This document shows positions 25,437 through 35,513 of a stretch of DNA of 47,187 bases, piece after piece; the stretch's first letter is position 1, and the number at the start of each line of letters is the position of its first letter. Position numbers and translations under genes: made by a program. The stretch is from positions 1-47,187 of the forward strand of contig DCEG01000007.1 in NCBI GenBank assembly GCA_002316835.1, read 5' to 3'. This DNA is from Bacteroidales bacterium UBA1035. Lineage in GTDB: Bacteria; Bacteroidota; Bacteroidia; Bacteroidales; Dysgonomonadaceae. The notes below the pieces were generated by a model that was not told where the DNA came from, did no database searches, and saw only the letters and a list, made by a program, of their open reading frames with translations.

Positions 25437-26305
25437 ATACTGTCAAATCCTTTCCCATAAACTCCAACGACGTTACTTTGAGAGATAAAAGCATCTTTAT
25501 CAATGCGCTTAACGAGACGGAAGATGGGGGTTGATTCCGTTTTACGGGCCAAAACAATAAGAACTTTCTGCGGTTGTTTCGAAAACCATCCTGTTCCGTC
25601 TATAACCGTGCAGCCTCTGTGGAGTTCTGAATTGATATGAGATGCAATTTCTTCGTATTTTGAAGAGAAAATCAGGAACTGAACCGATTGTCGCGCTCCG
25701 CTTATCACCATATCCGCCGTATAATACAAAACAGCTATGATAATAAGTCCGTAAATAATTTTTTCGAGACTTTGAAACAGAAACCACGAACTAAGGATTA
25801 TTACAACGTCAACGTACATCAATCCACGGCCCATGCTTATATAGCGGTATTTGGTAATTATGGCGCCCACGATATCGGTTCCGCCCGTGGTACTGTTCAT
25901 TGAGTACACCAATCCAAGCCCGGTTCCGCAACAAATTGCACCAATTATGCTCGCCATAAGCGGATCAGCGCTGGGAAGCAAAGAATGATTAATGTATTTT
26001 TCGGAAATACCAATGATAAGCGTTAGCCCAAGCGCACCGAAAAGTGTTTTAAAGACGAAATTACGTCCTAAAATGAACCATGCAAAAATCAACAAAATAC
26101 AATTGATGACCAAAATAGAAAGCCATACCGGAATACCGGATGAATAATTGATAAGGAGCGAGACTCCGGCTAACCCTCCTGTAACAATCTTGTTTGGGAT
26201 CAAAAATCCGGAAAGTCCGATCGCATAGAGTATCAGGCCGATTACAACAACAATATAGTCACGCCATTCAAATGATTTCAGGTATTTTTCAGCAGGTAAG
26301 TTCAT
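25430..26305 (-). CDS. YitT family membrane protein (DUF161/DUF2179)
   Basis: A 291-residue protein with about six membrane helices in residues 15-200. They include the signature IPNKIVTGGLAGVSLLINY and MNSTTGGTDIVGAII. A soluble C-terminal DUF2179 domain (about 212-288) contains TVIDGTGWFSKQPQKVLIVLARKTE. The family is widespread and its transport substrate is unknown. It follows leuS on the same strand with a gap of 51 bp and may be read from the leuS promoter. The final codon and stop lie within a dispersed repeat. Confidence 0.9.
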   Translation of the reverse strand: MNLPAEKYLKSFEWRDYIVVVIGLILYAIGLSGFLIPNKIVTGGLAGVSLLINYSSGIPVWLSILVINCILLIFAWFILGRNFVFKTLFGALGLTLIIGISEKYINHSLLPSADPLMASIIGAICCGTGLGLVYSMNSTTGGTDIVGAIITKYRYISMGRGLMYVDVVIILSSWFLFQSLEKIIYGLIIIAVLYYTADMVISGARQSVQFLIFSSKYEEIASHINSELHRGCTVIDGTGWFSKQPQKVLIVLARKTESTPIFRLVKRIDKDAFISQSNVVGVYGKGFDSIK

Positions 26306-26356
26306 GTCAATTTACCGATTTAGTTATCTAATTGTAAAAGATTTACTCCCATATAT

Positions 26357-29110
26357 TTATATCACCACATTCACAATTTTTTTCGGCACAATAATTACTT
26401 TCTTCGGAGCTTTTCCATCCATCCACTTTTGCGAATTGGGATGTTCTAAGACTGTTTTCTCAATTTCTTCGTTTGATGCATCGGCAGAAAATTCAAGTAT
26501 GAATCGTGATTTTCCGTTAAATGAGATGGAGTAAGGAAATGCGTCTTCTTTTAAATATTCCTCGATGAACTCTGGAAATTTAGCATCGCAAATGGTTTGT
26601 TCATTTCCTAACTTATGCCACAATTCTTCAGTAATGTGTGGTGCAAAAGGAGCAAGACAGATCAGTAAATTGCTGAGAATGGATCTTTTGTTGCATTTCA
26701 ACTGCGATAATTCGTTTACACAAATCATAAACGCCGATACCGATGTATTGAACGAGAAATTCTCGATATCGAAAGCTACTTTTTTGATAAGCTTATGCAG
26801 CGCTTTCAATTCTTCTCTTGTTGGATTCTCCTCCGTAACCGTAAATTCTCCGTTTGAGTGAAACAGATTCCAAAGTCTGCGCAGAAAACGATGCACACCA
26901 TCAATTCCATTGGTATCCCACGGTTTAGAAAGTTCCAATGGACCTAAAAACATTTCGTAAAGGCGCAATGTGTCAGCTCCGTAATTCTCTACAATATCGT
27001 CAGGGTTTACTACGTTGAACATCGACTTCGACATTTTTTCTACTGCCCAACCACAGATATATTTCCCGTCCTCGAGAATAAACTCAGCCGTTTTATATTC
27101 GGGATTCCAATTGCGGAACGATTCAATATCCAGGATATCATTATGTACAATGTTTACATCCACATGAATGGGCGTAACATCGTATTGATCTTTGAGATTC
27201 AGTGAAACAAATGTGTTGGTTTCTTTGATGCGATATACAAAGTTGCTCCGTCCTTGGATCATCCCCTGGTTCACTAGTTTTCTGAACGGCTCTTCTTCAC
27301 ACGAAACTCCCAAATCGAAGAGAAATTTATTCCAGAACCGACTGTAAATCAAATGTCCGGTAGCATGTTCCGTTCCACCAATGTACAAGTCCACGCTGCG
27401 CCAGTATTCATTCGCTTCTGTTGAAACTAAGGATTTATCGTTTCGCGGATCCATATAACGCAGGTAATATGCCGATGAGCCGGCAAAGCCGGGCATCGTA
27501 CTTAATTCCAATGAGTACCCGTCTTTGGTTTGCCAGTTTTTGGCCCGGCCGAGCGGCGGTTCGCCCGATTCGGTAGGTAGATATTTATCCACTTCGGGAA
27601 GTTCGAGTGGTAACTCGCTTTCATCAAGTGTATATGGCATTCCGTCTTTGTAATAAATAGGAAACGGTTCACCCCAATAGCGCTGACGACTGAAAATAGC
27701 ATCACGTAAACGGAAATTTATTTTTCGAAATCCGAGTTTCTGTTTTTCCACTTCATCGATAGCGGCGGGAATAGCTTCTTTCACGGTCATACCGTTCAGA
27801 AAACCGGAATTCATCATAATGCCTTCTTTGGCATCAAAACTTTCTTCCGATATATCGCAACCCTCAATCAGCGGGATAATGGGCAAGTTAAAATGTTTGG
27901 CGAAAGCGTAGTCGCGGCTATCGTGTCCGGGAACGGCCATAATTGCACCGGTTCCGTAACCTGCTAGTACATAATCCGAAATCCAGATTGGTAATGGTTC
28001 TCCGGTGAACGGATGCGATGCATAGGAACCGGAAAAAACTCCACTTACCGATTTGTCGGCAATGCGCTCGCGCTCGGTACGTTTTTTTGTTTTATTGATA
28101 TATTCAGCTACAGTTTGGCGTTGTTCATCGGTTGTGAGTTGATCTACCAACTCACTTTCGGGTGCGAGAACCATAAAAGTAACACCAAAAATTGTGTCGG
28201 CTCTCGTAGTAAAAATATCAAATGAAACACCGCTAGGTGTATTAAATGTCATTTCGGCACCAACTGAACGTCCAATCCAGTTCCGTTGTGTTTCTTTTAA
28301 CGATTCTGTCCAGTCCACGTTATCGAGACCGTCTAATAATCGCTGCGCGTAGGCCGATACGCGTAAACACCATTGTCGCATTTTCTTCTGCTCAACCGGA
28401 TATCCTCCACGGATGGAAAGCCCTTCGCTTACTTCATCGTTGGCTAAAACAGTTCCCAATGCGGGGCACCAGTTTACCATTGTATCGCCTAAATAAGCAA
28501 TACGATAATTCATCAGAATCTCCTGTTTTTCTTTTTCGGTTTTGGAGTTCCATTCTTCGGCAGAGAAGTTCAGTAGTTCGGTGCAGGCTAAATCCATTCC
28601 GGCAGTTCCCTGTTGTGAGAAAACGTCAATAAGTTCTTCCATCGGACGGGCTTGCTGTGCCTGGTTACAGTAATAGGAGTGGAACATTTTGATAAATGCC
28701 CATTGTGTCCATTTGTAGTATTCAGGATCGCAGGTTTGCACCTCACGGCTCCAGTCGTAAGAAAAACCGATTTTATCTAATTGCTCGCGGTAGCGGGCAA
28801 TGTTATTTTTGGTAGTTATTGCCGGATGTTGCCCTGTTTGGATGGCGTATTGTTCCGCAGGAAGTCCGTAGGCATCATAACCCATCGGGTGAAGGACGTT
28901 GAAGCCTTGCAGGCGTTTATATCTTGAATAAATATCGGAAGCGATGTACCCTAGCGGGTGACCGACGTGCAACCCTGCGCCCGACGGATATGGGAACATA
29001 TCTAGAACATAAAACTTGGGTTTGGATGTATCTTCTTTAACTTTGTATGTCTGATGGTCAACCCAATACTGTTGCCATCGTTTTTCTATTTCTCCGAAAT
29101 TGTATTCCAT
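26357..29110 (-). CDS. leuS: Leucyl-tRNA synthetase
   Basis: A 917-residue class I aminoacyl-tRNA synthetase that charges tRNA-Leu. The HIGH-type motif HVGH lies at residues 48-51 (YPSGAGLHVGHPLG). The editing CP1 domain (about 220-420) contains IFTTRADTIFGVTFMVLAPES and GTGAIMAVPGHDSRDYAFA. KMSKS is at 692-696, and the anticodon-binding helical domain and C-terminal tail follow. The length is normal for Bacteroidota. A TATCTTTG -7 box lies 24 bp upstream of the ATG. Confidence 0.98.
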   Translation of the reverse strand: MEYNFGEIEKRWQQYWVDHQTYKVKEDTSKPKFYVLDMFPYPSGAGLHVGHPLGYIASDIYSRYKRLQGFNVLHPMGYDAYGLPAEQYAIQTGQHPAITTKNNIARYREQLDKIGFSYDWSREVQTCDPEYYKWTQWAFIKMFHSYYCNQAQQARPMEELIDVFSQQGTAGMDLACTELLNFSAEEWNSKTEKEKQEILMNYRIAYLGDTMVNWCPALGTVLANDEVSEGLSIRGGYPVEQKKMRQWCLRVSAYAQRLLDGLDNVDWTESLKETQRNWIGRSVGAEMTFNTPSGVSFDIFTTRADTIFGVTFMVLAPESELVDQLTTDEQRQTVAEYINKTKKRTERERIADKSVSGVFSGSYASHPFTGEPLPIWISDYVLAGYGTGAIMAVPGHDSRDYAFAKHFNLPIIPLIEGCDISEESFDAKEGIMMNSGFLNGMTVKEAIPAAIDEVEKQKLGFRKINFRLRDAIFSRQRYWGEPFPIYYKDGMPYTLDESELPLELPEVDKYLPTESGEPPLGRAKNWQTKDGYSLELSTMPGFAGSSAYYLRYMDPRNDKSLVSTEANEYWRSVDLYIGGTEHATGHLIYSRFWNKFLFDLGVSCEEEPFRKLVNQGMIQGRSNFVYRIKETNTFVSLNLKDQYDVTPIHVDVNIVHNDILDIESFRNWNPEYKTAEFILEDGKYICGWAVEKMSKSMFNVVNPDDIVENYGADTLRLYEMFLGPLELSKPWDTNGIDGVHRFLRRLWNLFHSNGEFTVTEENPTREELKALHKLIKKVAFDIENFSFNTSVSAFMICVNELSQLKCNKRSILSNLLICLAPFAPHITEELWHKLGNEQTICDAKFPEFIEEYLKEDAFPYSISFNGKSRFILEFSADASNEEIEKTVLEHPNSQKWMDGKAPKKVIIVPKKIVNVVI

Positions 29111-29133
29111 TTTTTGACTTTATAAAAACGGTG

Positions 29134-29141
29134 CAAAGATA
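29134..29141 (-). promoter_or_regulatory. -7 box of leuS
   Basis: On the minus strand TATCTTTG (29141 down to 29134) matches TAnnTTTG, 24 bp before the leuS start at 29110. Confidence 0.55.
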
Positions 29142-29227
29142 GCAAAAAAGTTCTCAATTTCAGAGTTTAACGCCTGGAGTTTTGCAATGACAGAGCTGTT
29201 TTCACTACAAGTCTCCTAGTTCTCAAT

Positions 29228-31033
29228 TCACTCCACGTACATTTTATCAATCGGTTCGGCATATCGTTGAAGAACGATTTTTCTTCTCAACTTTAGTGTG
29301 TTGGTGAGTTCGCCCGATTCCATTGTAAATGGATGCGGCAAGAGTGTTATCTTCTTTATTTTTTCGTACGAAGTGAATTGAGCCTGCAAGAGCTCAATTC
29401 TACCGAATATAAAATCGTGGACATCCTTGTTTTCTACCAATTCTTCGGTTGAATTGTACGAAATATTATGCTCTTTTGCATATTCTTTTAGAATTTCAAA
29501 ATTGGGAACGATTAACGCACTAACAAACTTTCGCTCATCGCCGATTACGGCAATCTGGTCAATAAATTTATCTTCGGTCATCCGAGTTTCGATCATTTGC
29601 GGAGCAATATATTTACCATTTGACGTTTTATAGAGATCTTTTATTCTTTCGGTGAGAATAATTTCATTGTTATCGGTCAATTTTCCGGCATCCCCTGTTC
29701 TGAAAAAACCGTCTTCAGTAAATGCAGCAGCTGTTTCAACAGGTTTTTTGTAATATCCGGTCATTACAGTCTTGCCTTTCACCAATATCTCATTATTTTC
29801 ACCGATCTTTACTTCTACTTCGGGCATGATCTTTCCAACTGTCCCTAACGTAAAACCTTTTGCCGGAAAACAGCTAACAGTGGCCGTTGTTTCGGAAAGT
29901 CCGTATCCGTAAATCAGGTGTACATCAATGGATTGCATGAATTCATTTATTTTATCAGATAAAGGAGCACCCGCTACGGGGAAAAAGTTTCCTCTATCGA
30001 TACCAATCACTTTCTTTATCAAATTATACACGGTGAGTTTGTACAAAAGGAATTTTATGGCAAGACCAATTGGGGCATTTTTTCCTTTGTTCCTGTACTC
30101 AAGATTGTGTTTTCGTCCGGTTTTCACACAATCTTCAAACAACCACTTCGTCACTCCACTCGAAGTTTCTATTTTTTGCTGAATCCCGTCATACACTTTT
30201 TCCCAAAATCGGGGGACATTGCTCATTAATGTTGGGCGTATTTGCTTTATAGTTTGCTGAATTTTGGTCGGATCTCTGTTTATGGCGATAGTTATTCCTT
30301 TGTGTAAACAGTAGTATGTCCACGCTTTTTCGAAGATATGCGTCAATGGTAAAAAACACATCGATAGGTCTTTATCTGAACATTGCGTCAGGCGCATATC
30401 GTGAATTATAAATGCCTGAAAATAATTATCATGCGTGAGCATTACTCCTTTCGGTTCTCCTGTCGTTCCCGATGTGTAAATAATAGTTGCCAAATCGGAA
30501 CCTTTCAGCTGACGTAAACGTGCATTCACAAGCGCTAACGATTCGGAGTTGTCTCCCGTAGTTATAAAATCATCGAAATAAATTGAAGTCTTATCTTCGG
30601 TTTTCAACACCACATTCCTATCGAAAACGATGATTTTTTTCAGGACAGAACTATCCTGCTGAACTTTGTACGCGTTATTATACTGGAACTGTTCTCCCAC
30701 GAAAATCACTTCCACTTGAGCATCGTTCACAATATACTCCACTTGCGACGGTGAAGACGTTGCATACATGGGCGTCATTACCGCCCGATTGGCATAGGCA
30801 GCGAAATCCGTGATCAGATACTTTGCCATGTTTTGTGAATATATCCCAATATTGTCACCGGGTTTTATCTTCATTTCCGCCATTGCCTGAGCTGTTTTCA
30901 TTATTCTTTCTGAAAACTCTTCCCATGAGATGTGCGACCATGTACCGTCTGATAGTAAAAACTTTAACGAAGTCCTATTCTTGTATTTCTGCGCCTGATT
31001 GTGGATTAACTCTCCCAAATGATAATAAGCCAT
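29228..31033 (-). CDS. Long-chain acyl-CoA synthetase (AMP-binding)
   Basis: A 601-residue ANL-superfamily ligase. The P-loop motif TIIYTSGTTGEPKGVM is at about 183-198. It is followed by LPLTHIFEKAWTYYCLHKG, the YGLSETTA motif, FRTGDAGKLTDNNEIILTERIKD (ATP and hinge region) and a C-terminal lid with SNGKYIAPQMIE. It activates fatty acids as acyl-AMP and then acyl-CoA at the cytoplasmic side of the membrane. The length and motifs fit the FadD-like long-chain group found across Bacteroidota. It is a single gene, and a -7 box lies 22 bp upstream of its start. Confidence 0.94.
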   Translation of the reverse strand: MAYYHLGELIHNQAQKYKNRTSLKFLLSDGTWSHISWEEFSERIMKTAQAMAEMKIKPGDNIGIYSQNMAKYLITDFAAYANRAVMTPMYATSSPSQVEYIVNDAQVEVIFVGEQFQYNNAYKVQQDSSVLKKIIVFDRNVVLKTEDKTSIYFDDFITTGDNSESLALVNARLRQLKGSDLATIIYTSGTTGEPKGVMLTHDNYFQAFIIHDMRLTQCSDKDLSMCFLPLTHIFEKAWTYYCLHKGITIAINRDPTKIQQTIKQIRPTLMSNVPRFWEKVYDGIQQKIETSSGVTKWLFEDCVKTGRKHNLEYRNKGKNAPIGLAIKFLLYKLTVYNLIKKVIGIDRGNFFPVAGAPLSDKINEFMQSIDVHLIYGYGLSETTATVSCFPAKGFTLGTVGKIMPEVEVKIGENNEILVKGKTVMTGYYKKPVETAAAFTEDGFFRTGDAGKLTDNNEIILTERIKDLYKTSNGKYIAPQMIETRMTEDKFIDQIAVIGDERKFVSALIVPNFEILKEYAKEHNISYNSTEELVENKDVHDFIFGRIELLQAQFTSYEKIKKITLLPHPFTMESGELTNTLKLRRKIVLQRYAEPIDKMYVE

Positions 31034-31054
31034 GACTCTTGATTTTTAGTTTCT

Positions 31055-31062
31055 CAAAGTTA
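31055..31062 (-). promoter_or_regulatory. -7 box of the acyl-CoA synthetase gene
   Basis: On the minus strand TAACTTTG (31062 down to 31055) matches TAnnTTTG. A short CTTGATT segment related to the dispersed repeat lies between it and the ATG. Confidence 0.5.
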
Positions 31063-31221
31063 ATTCAAATTGAACGAAATAGAGAAAAAACAGTATCTTT
31101 TTTATACAAAACGCTTAATTTTAGAGGTTTTTTCTAAATTATTTACTTAACAATCTATAAATATGGTTTTTAATTAACTACACTTAACGTGATTTTAAGT
31201 ATTCGAATAAAACAATAGTAT

Positions 31222-31229
31222 TATTTTTG
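31222..31229 (+). promoter_or_regulatory. -7 box of the DUF4294 gene
   Basis: TATTTTTG matches TAnnTTTG, only 11 bp before the ATG at 31241. The predicted leader is therefore very short. Confidence 0.5.
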
Positions 31230-31240
31230 CCTCGGGATTT

Positions 31241-31876
31241 ATGAAAAGATTTGTTCAAATATACTTGTTTCTGACCGTAGCTTTTGTTTACAGCGCAAAG
31301 GCACAGGATCTGATTGCTGACAACACAACACCGGCAAATCAGAGAACAACTATTTATTTATTACCAAATGTGTATCCTGCTGTGATCATTGACGGCGATA
31401 CCGTTGCTTGTATGAGTTTACACGATTTTATCAAATATTCTCCTCTCCGCTTTGCCAGCAACAGAGAACAGGTGCAATACACTAAATTAATCCGCGACGT
31501 AAAAAAAACACTTCCCTACGCTAAAGAAATTGCAGTTATCATTACTGAGACTTACGAATACATGGAAACATTGCCCGACGATAAGGCGAGACAAAGGCAC
31601 CTAAACCAGATGGAAAGATATCTGTATGATTCATATACACCGAAAATGAAAAAACTAACACGCTCCCAGGGGCAGTTGTTGATGAAACTGGTAGACAGGG
31701 AAACCAACTCGTCGTCGTATCACATTATTGATGCTTATATGGGTAGTGCAAAAGCTTTCTTTTACAATGCGTTTGCAAGTGCTTTTGGAAACAGCCTCAA
31801 AAGAAGATACAACCCTTACGGAGAAGACCGTCTGACAGAACGTGCCTGTGTACTTGTAGAGCAAGGGGTTTTTTAA
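31241..31876 (+). CDS. DUF4294 domain-containing exported protein
   Basis: A 211-residue protein with a signal peptide (about 1-21, MKRFVQIYLFLTVAFVYSAK then AQ). The body matches the Bacteroidota DUF4294 family: VYPAVIIDGDTVACMSLHDF, KKTLPYAKEIAVIITETYEYMETL and SQGQLLMKLVDRETNSSSYH followed by YNPYGEDRLTERA. The function is unknown; location is the periplasm or cell surface. The gene has its own promoter and lies 70 bp upstream of the sulP gene, which has a separate promoter. Confidence 0.9.
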   Translation: MKRFVQIYLFLTVAFVYSAKAQDLIADNTTPANQRTTIYLLPNVYPAVIIDGDTVACMSLHDFIKYSPLRFASNREQVQYTKLIRDVKKTLPYAKEIAVIITETYEYMETLPDDKARQRHLNQMERYLYDSYTPKMKKLTRSQGQLLMKLVDRETNSSSYHIIDAYMGSAKAFFYNAFASAFGNSLKRRYNPYGEDRLTERACVLVEQGVF

Positions 31877-31916
31877 CTTTATAACCTTACAATTTCATTC
31901 CTATCCTTTAAATTGT

Positions 31917-31924
31917 TAATTTTG
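31917..31924 (+). promoter_or_regulatory. -7 box of the SulP gene
   Basis: TAATTTTG matches TAnnTTTG, 22 bp before the ATG at 31947. Confidence 0.55.
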
Positions 31925-31946
31925 CAGTCGATTACTCAATTGACAC

Positions 31947-33677
31947 ATGCTAAAAAATATTCTAAACGAATTTCAACCAAGCCTTTTCCTATCTCTAAAA
32001 AACTATAATAAAGAGAAGTTTGTAGCCGATTTAATGGCTGGTCTCATTGTCGGAATTGTGGCACTGCCATTAGCTATTGCTTTTGGAATTTCCTCCGGAG
32101 TTACGCCCGAAAAAGGAATTGTAACCGCTATTATCGCGGGTTTTATCATCTCGTTTTTGGGTGGTAGCAAAGTCCAGATCGGAGGGCCAACCGGTGCATT
32201 CATTGTTATTGTCTACGGGATTGTTGAACAATACGGCGTTACGGGATTGGCAATTGCCACCGTCTTAGCCGGAATAATGCTGGTTTTGATGGGAGTTCTA
32301 AAACTCGGAACAGTTATCAAATTCATACCTTATCCCATCGTTGTAGGATTCACGGCAGGTATTGCCCTCACCATTTTCTCTACGCAAATAAAAGATCTGT
32401 TTGGGTTAAGTATAGACAAAGTTCCATCCGATTTTTTTGCCAAATGGGGGGTGTATATCCGCCACTTAGACACCATAAACTGGTGGGCCGCAACTGTCGG
32501 TATACTCAGTGTAGTGATAATTTTCCTCACACCAAAATTCTCACGTAAAATTCCCGGTTCACTCATAGCGATCGTGTTCATGACCGTTGTTGTTCTTGTA
32601 ATGAAGAACCATTTTGGGATAACAGGAATTGATACAATTGGCGACAGGTTTATCATAAACAGCCAGTTACCGCAAACCTCACCTATCGGTTTCAGCATAG
32701 AAAGCATCAGAATGCTTTTCCCATCGGCATTTACCATTGCCATGCTGGGAGCGATAGAATCTCTTTTATCCGCCACAGTCGCCGATGGGGTTATGGGCAC
32801 AAAACATAATTCTAATGTTGAATTGATGGCTCAAGGTGTCGCAAATATTATAACGCCGTTTTTTGGCGGAATTCCGGCTACCGGAGCCATTGCCCGAACA
32901 ATGACCAATATCAACAATGGTGGACGGACACCCGTGGCAGGAGTTATCCATGCCATTGTGCTACTGTTAATTTTATTATTTTTGGGCGATTTAACCAAAC
33001 ATATCCCTATGGCTTGTCTTGCCGGAGTTCTCGTTGTGGTTGCGTACAACATGAGTGAATGGCGTTCGTTCAGATCATTGGCAAAGCAGTCGAAATCAAC
33101 GTTGGCTGTTCTTCTTACTACTTTTACACTTACTGTTGTTTTCGATCTCACCATCGCCATTGAAGTAGGATTAGTGCTCGCTATCTTTTTGTTCCTGAAA
33201 CGAATGACAGAAAGTACGCAAGTCTCGGTAACTACCGGGAAAATCGATATTTCGAAAGACATTGAATCACACTCCGGAAACTTACAAGACGAGGTGTTGC
33301 ACTTACCTAAGGGCGTGGAAGTGTACGAGATTGACGGGCCGTTTTTCTTTGGCGTAGCCAATAAATTCGATGATATCATGCGTGAGATTGGTGAAAGAGC
33401 GTACATCCGTATTATTCGGATGCGGAAAGTACCGTTTATCGATGCGACAGGGTTGAATAACCTTCAAAACCTGTGCAAAAATTCCAGAAAAGAAAAGATT
33501 CAGGTTATTTTGTCGGGAGTAAACGATAACGTAAGAGCAAGCATCGAAAAATCGAAAATACCTGACATCGTTGGTGAAGAAAATATTTGTTCAAATATAC
33601 ACGCAGCAGTTGAGAGAGCTAAAATTCTGAACGAAGCTATTGAAAAAGAAAAGCGAGAGCATCATAAGCATCATTGA
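31947..33677 (+). CDS. SulP family inorganic anion transporter with STAS domain
   Basis: A 576-residue inner-membrane protein. The N-terminal transporter domain (about 20-400) has the SLC26/SulP signature AGLIVGIVALPLAIAFGISSG and further helices such as SFLGGSKVQIGGPTGAFIVI. A linker follows, and a C-terminal cytoplasmic STAS domain (about 440-560) contains VPFIDATGLNNLQNL. The tail is rich in Lys, Glu and His. SulP proteins carry sulfate, bicarbonate or other anions; which one is not shown. Its TGA abuts the ATG of the ygiQ gene, so the two are likely cotranscribed. Confidence 0.94.
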   Translation: MLKNILNEFQPSLFLSLKNYNKEKFVADLMAGLIVGIVALPLAIAFGISSGVTPEKGIVTAIIAGFIISFLGGSKVQIGGPTGAFIVIVYGIVEQYGVTGLAIATVLAGIMLVLMGVLKLGTVIKFIPYPIVVGFTAGIALTIFSTQIKDLFGLSIDKVPSDFFAKWGVYIRHLDTINWWAATVGILSVVIIFLTPKFSRKIPGSLIAIVFMTVVVLVMKNHFGITGIDTIGDRFIINSQLPQTSPIGFSIESIRMLFPSAFTIAMLGAIESLLSATVADGVMGTKHNSNVELMAQGVANIITPFFGGIPATGAIARTMTNINNGGRTPVAGVIHAIVLLLILLFLGDLTKHIPMACLAGVLVVVAYNMSEWRSFRSLAKQSKSTLAVLLTTFTLTVVFDLTIAIEVGLVLAIFLFLKRMTESTQVSVTTGKIDISKDIESHSGNLQDEVLHLPKGVEVYEIDGPFFFGVANKFDDIMREIGERAYIRIIRMRKVPFIDATGLNNLQNLCKNSRKEKIQVILSGVNDNVRASIEKSKIPDIVGEENICSNIHAAVERAKILNEAIEKEKREHHKHH

Positions 33678-35513
33678 ATGAAAAAAAATCAACTTCAACT
33701 CACTGATTTTCTACCCACCACAAAAAAAGAAATGGATTTGCGTGAATGGGATTGGGTTGATGTGATTTTGTTTTCCGGCGATGCTTATATCGATCATCCA
33801 TCGTTTGGCACGGCTGTGATCGGACGGTTGTTGGAAAGTTTGGGATTACGTGTTGCTATTGTACCGCAACCGAACTGGAGAGACGATTTACGAGATTTCA
33901 AGAAGCTGGGAGTTCCCCGAATGTTTTTCGCAGTCACTGCAGGCGTAATGGATTCGATGATAAATCACTACACCGCCAATAAACGCTTGCGCTCAAACGA
34001 TGCTTACACGCCTGACGGACGTTCCGATATGCGTCCCGACCGTGCAATAACGGTTTATTCCAATATATTAAAAGAGTTATATCCCGATGTTCCGCTTATT
34101 ATCGGCGGTGTAGAAGCTTCGCTTCGTAGGGTTTCACATTACGATTACTGGAGTAACTCGCTGCATAAAACCATTTTGGCGGACACCAAAGCCGATTTAC
34201 TGGTGTACGGAATGGGAGAACTTCCGCTCACTCAAATCATGAGAGAAATACTGAACGGCAAAGCCGTATCGGAAATCCGAAATATACCTCAAACCGCATA
34301 TCTTGCAAACAAAAATCAGGTTCCCGAAAATCCATTCAAAGACGGAGTTTGTCTTTTCTCCCACGAAGAATGCTTGAAAGACAAACTAAAGCAAGCCAAA
34401 AACTTTCGGGTGGTTGAAGAACAATCCAATTTATTGTACGCTTCGCGTATTTTGCAGGATGTTGACGACAAAACCCTTGTGGTAAATCCGCCTTTTCCGC
34501 CAATGACCGAGGAGGAAATCGATGCTTCATTCGATTTTCCCTATACCCGATTGCCGCACCCCAAATACAAAAACAAACATATTTCTGCTTACGAAATGAT
34601 CAAATTCTCGGTCAACTTGCATCGCGGATGCTTTGGAGGATGTGCGTTTTGCACTATTTCGGCGCATCAGGGAAAATTTATCGCTTCGAGATCGAAAAAA
34701 TCCATTTTGGAAGAAGTTAAAAAAATCACTGAAATGCCCGATTTCAAAGGATACATCAGCGATTTGGGCGGACCGTCGGCAAATATGTATAAGATGCAGG
34801 GAAAAGAACTGTCGGTTTGTGAAAAATGCAAACGCCCGTCGTGTATTCATCCCAAAATTTGTCCAAATTTAAATACCGATCACTCGGCGTTACTCGATAT
34901 TTATCGTTCCGTTGATAATTTACCAAAAGTAAAAAAATCGTTTATCGGAAGCGGCATACGATACGATATGCTATTGCACAGAGGAAAGGACGAAGTCAGC
35001 AACAAAGCTGCCGAAGAATATACAAAAGAACTTATCGTTAACCACGTTTCGGGTAGATTAAAAGTTGCTCCGGAACACACATCGGACAAAACGCTTAACA
35101 TGATGCGCAAACCATCGTTCAGTCAGTTTTATCAGTTCAAAAAGATTTTCGATTTAGAAAATAAAAAACACAACCTAAACCAGCAGCTCATTCCTTATTT
35201 TATTTCCTCTCATCCGGGCTGCACTGAAGAAGATATGGCAGAATTGTCTGCCATAACCAAAAATCTAAACTTTAAACTGGAACAGATTCAAGATTTCACT
35301 CCTTCGCCCATGACACTGGCAACCGAAATTTATTATACCGGTTATCATCCGTACACACTCGAAAAGGTTTATACCGCAAAAACCGCGTCTCAAAAAGAAA
35401 GCCAGCGACAATTTTTCTTCTGGTACGACAAGCAGAATAAAAGAAAATTAATTTCTGAGCTAAAAAGGATAAATCGTACCGATTTAATCGAGAAACTTTA
35501 TCCAAAAGACTAA
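33678..35513 (+). CDS. YgiQ family radical SAM protein
   Basis: A 611-residue protein. An N-terminal cobalamin-domain-like region (about 1-200) contains GDAYIDHPSFGTAVIGRLLE and IIGGVEASLRR. The radical SAM core carries Cys318-x3-Cys322-x2-Cys325 (HRGCFGGCAFC) and a C-terminal DUF3362-like segment (about 500-600) contains QDFTPSPMTLATEIYYTGY. A further Cys set (CEKCKRPSCIHPKICPN) probably binds a second cluster. The reaction is unknown for this family. It starts directly after the sulP stop (TGA then ATG) and its stop overlaps that of the convergent DUF302 gene. Confidence 0.94.
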   Translation: MKKNQLQLTDFLPTTKKEMDLREWDWVDVILFSGDAYIDHPSFGTAVIGRLLESLGLRVAIVPQPNWRDDLRDFKKLGVPRMFFAVTAGVMDSMINHYTANKRLRSNDAYTPDGRSDMRPDRAITVYSNILKELYPDVPLIIGGVEASLRRVSHYDYWSNSLHKTILADTKADLLVYGMGELPLTQIMREILNGKAVSEIRNIPQTAYLANKNQVPENPFKDGVCLFSHEECLKDKLKQAKNFRVVEEQSNLLYASRILQDVDDKTLVVNPPFPPMTEEEIDASFDFPYTRLPHPKYKNKHISAYEMIKFSVNLHRGCFGGCAFCTISAHQGKFIASRSKKSILEEVKKITEMPDFKGYISDLGGPSANMYKMQGKELSVCEKCKRPSCIHPKICPNLNTDHSALLDIYRSVDNLPKVKKSFIGSGIRYDMLLHRGKDEVSNKAAEEYTKELIVNHVSGRLKVAPEHTSDKTLNMMRKPSFSQFYQFKKIFDLENKKHNLNQQLIPYFISSHPGCTEEDMAELSAITKNLNFKLEQIQDFTPSPMTLATEIYYTGYHPYTLEKVYTAKTASQKESQRQFFFWYDKQNKRKLISELKRINRTDLIEKLYPKD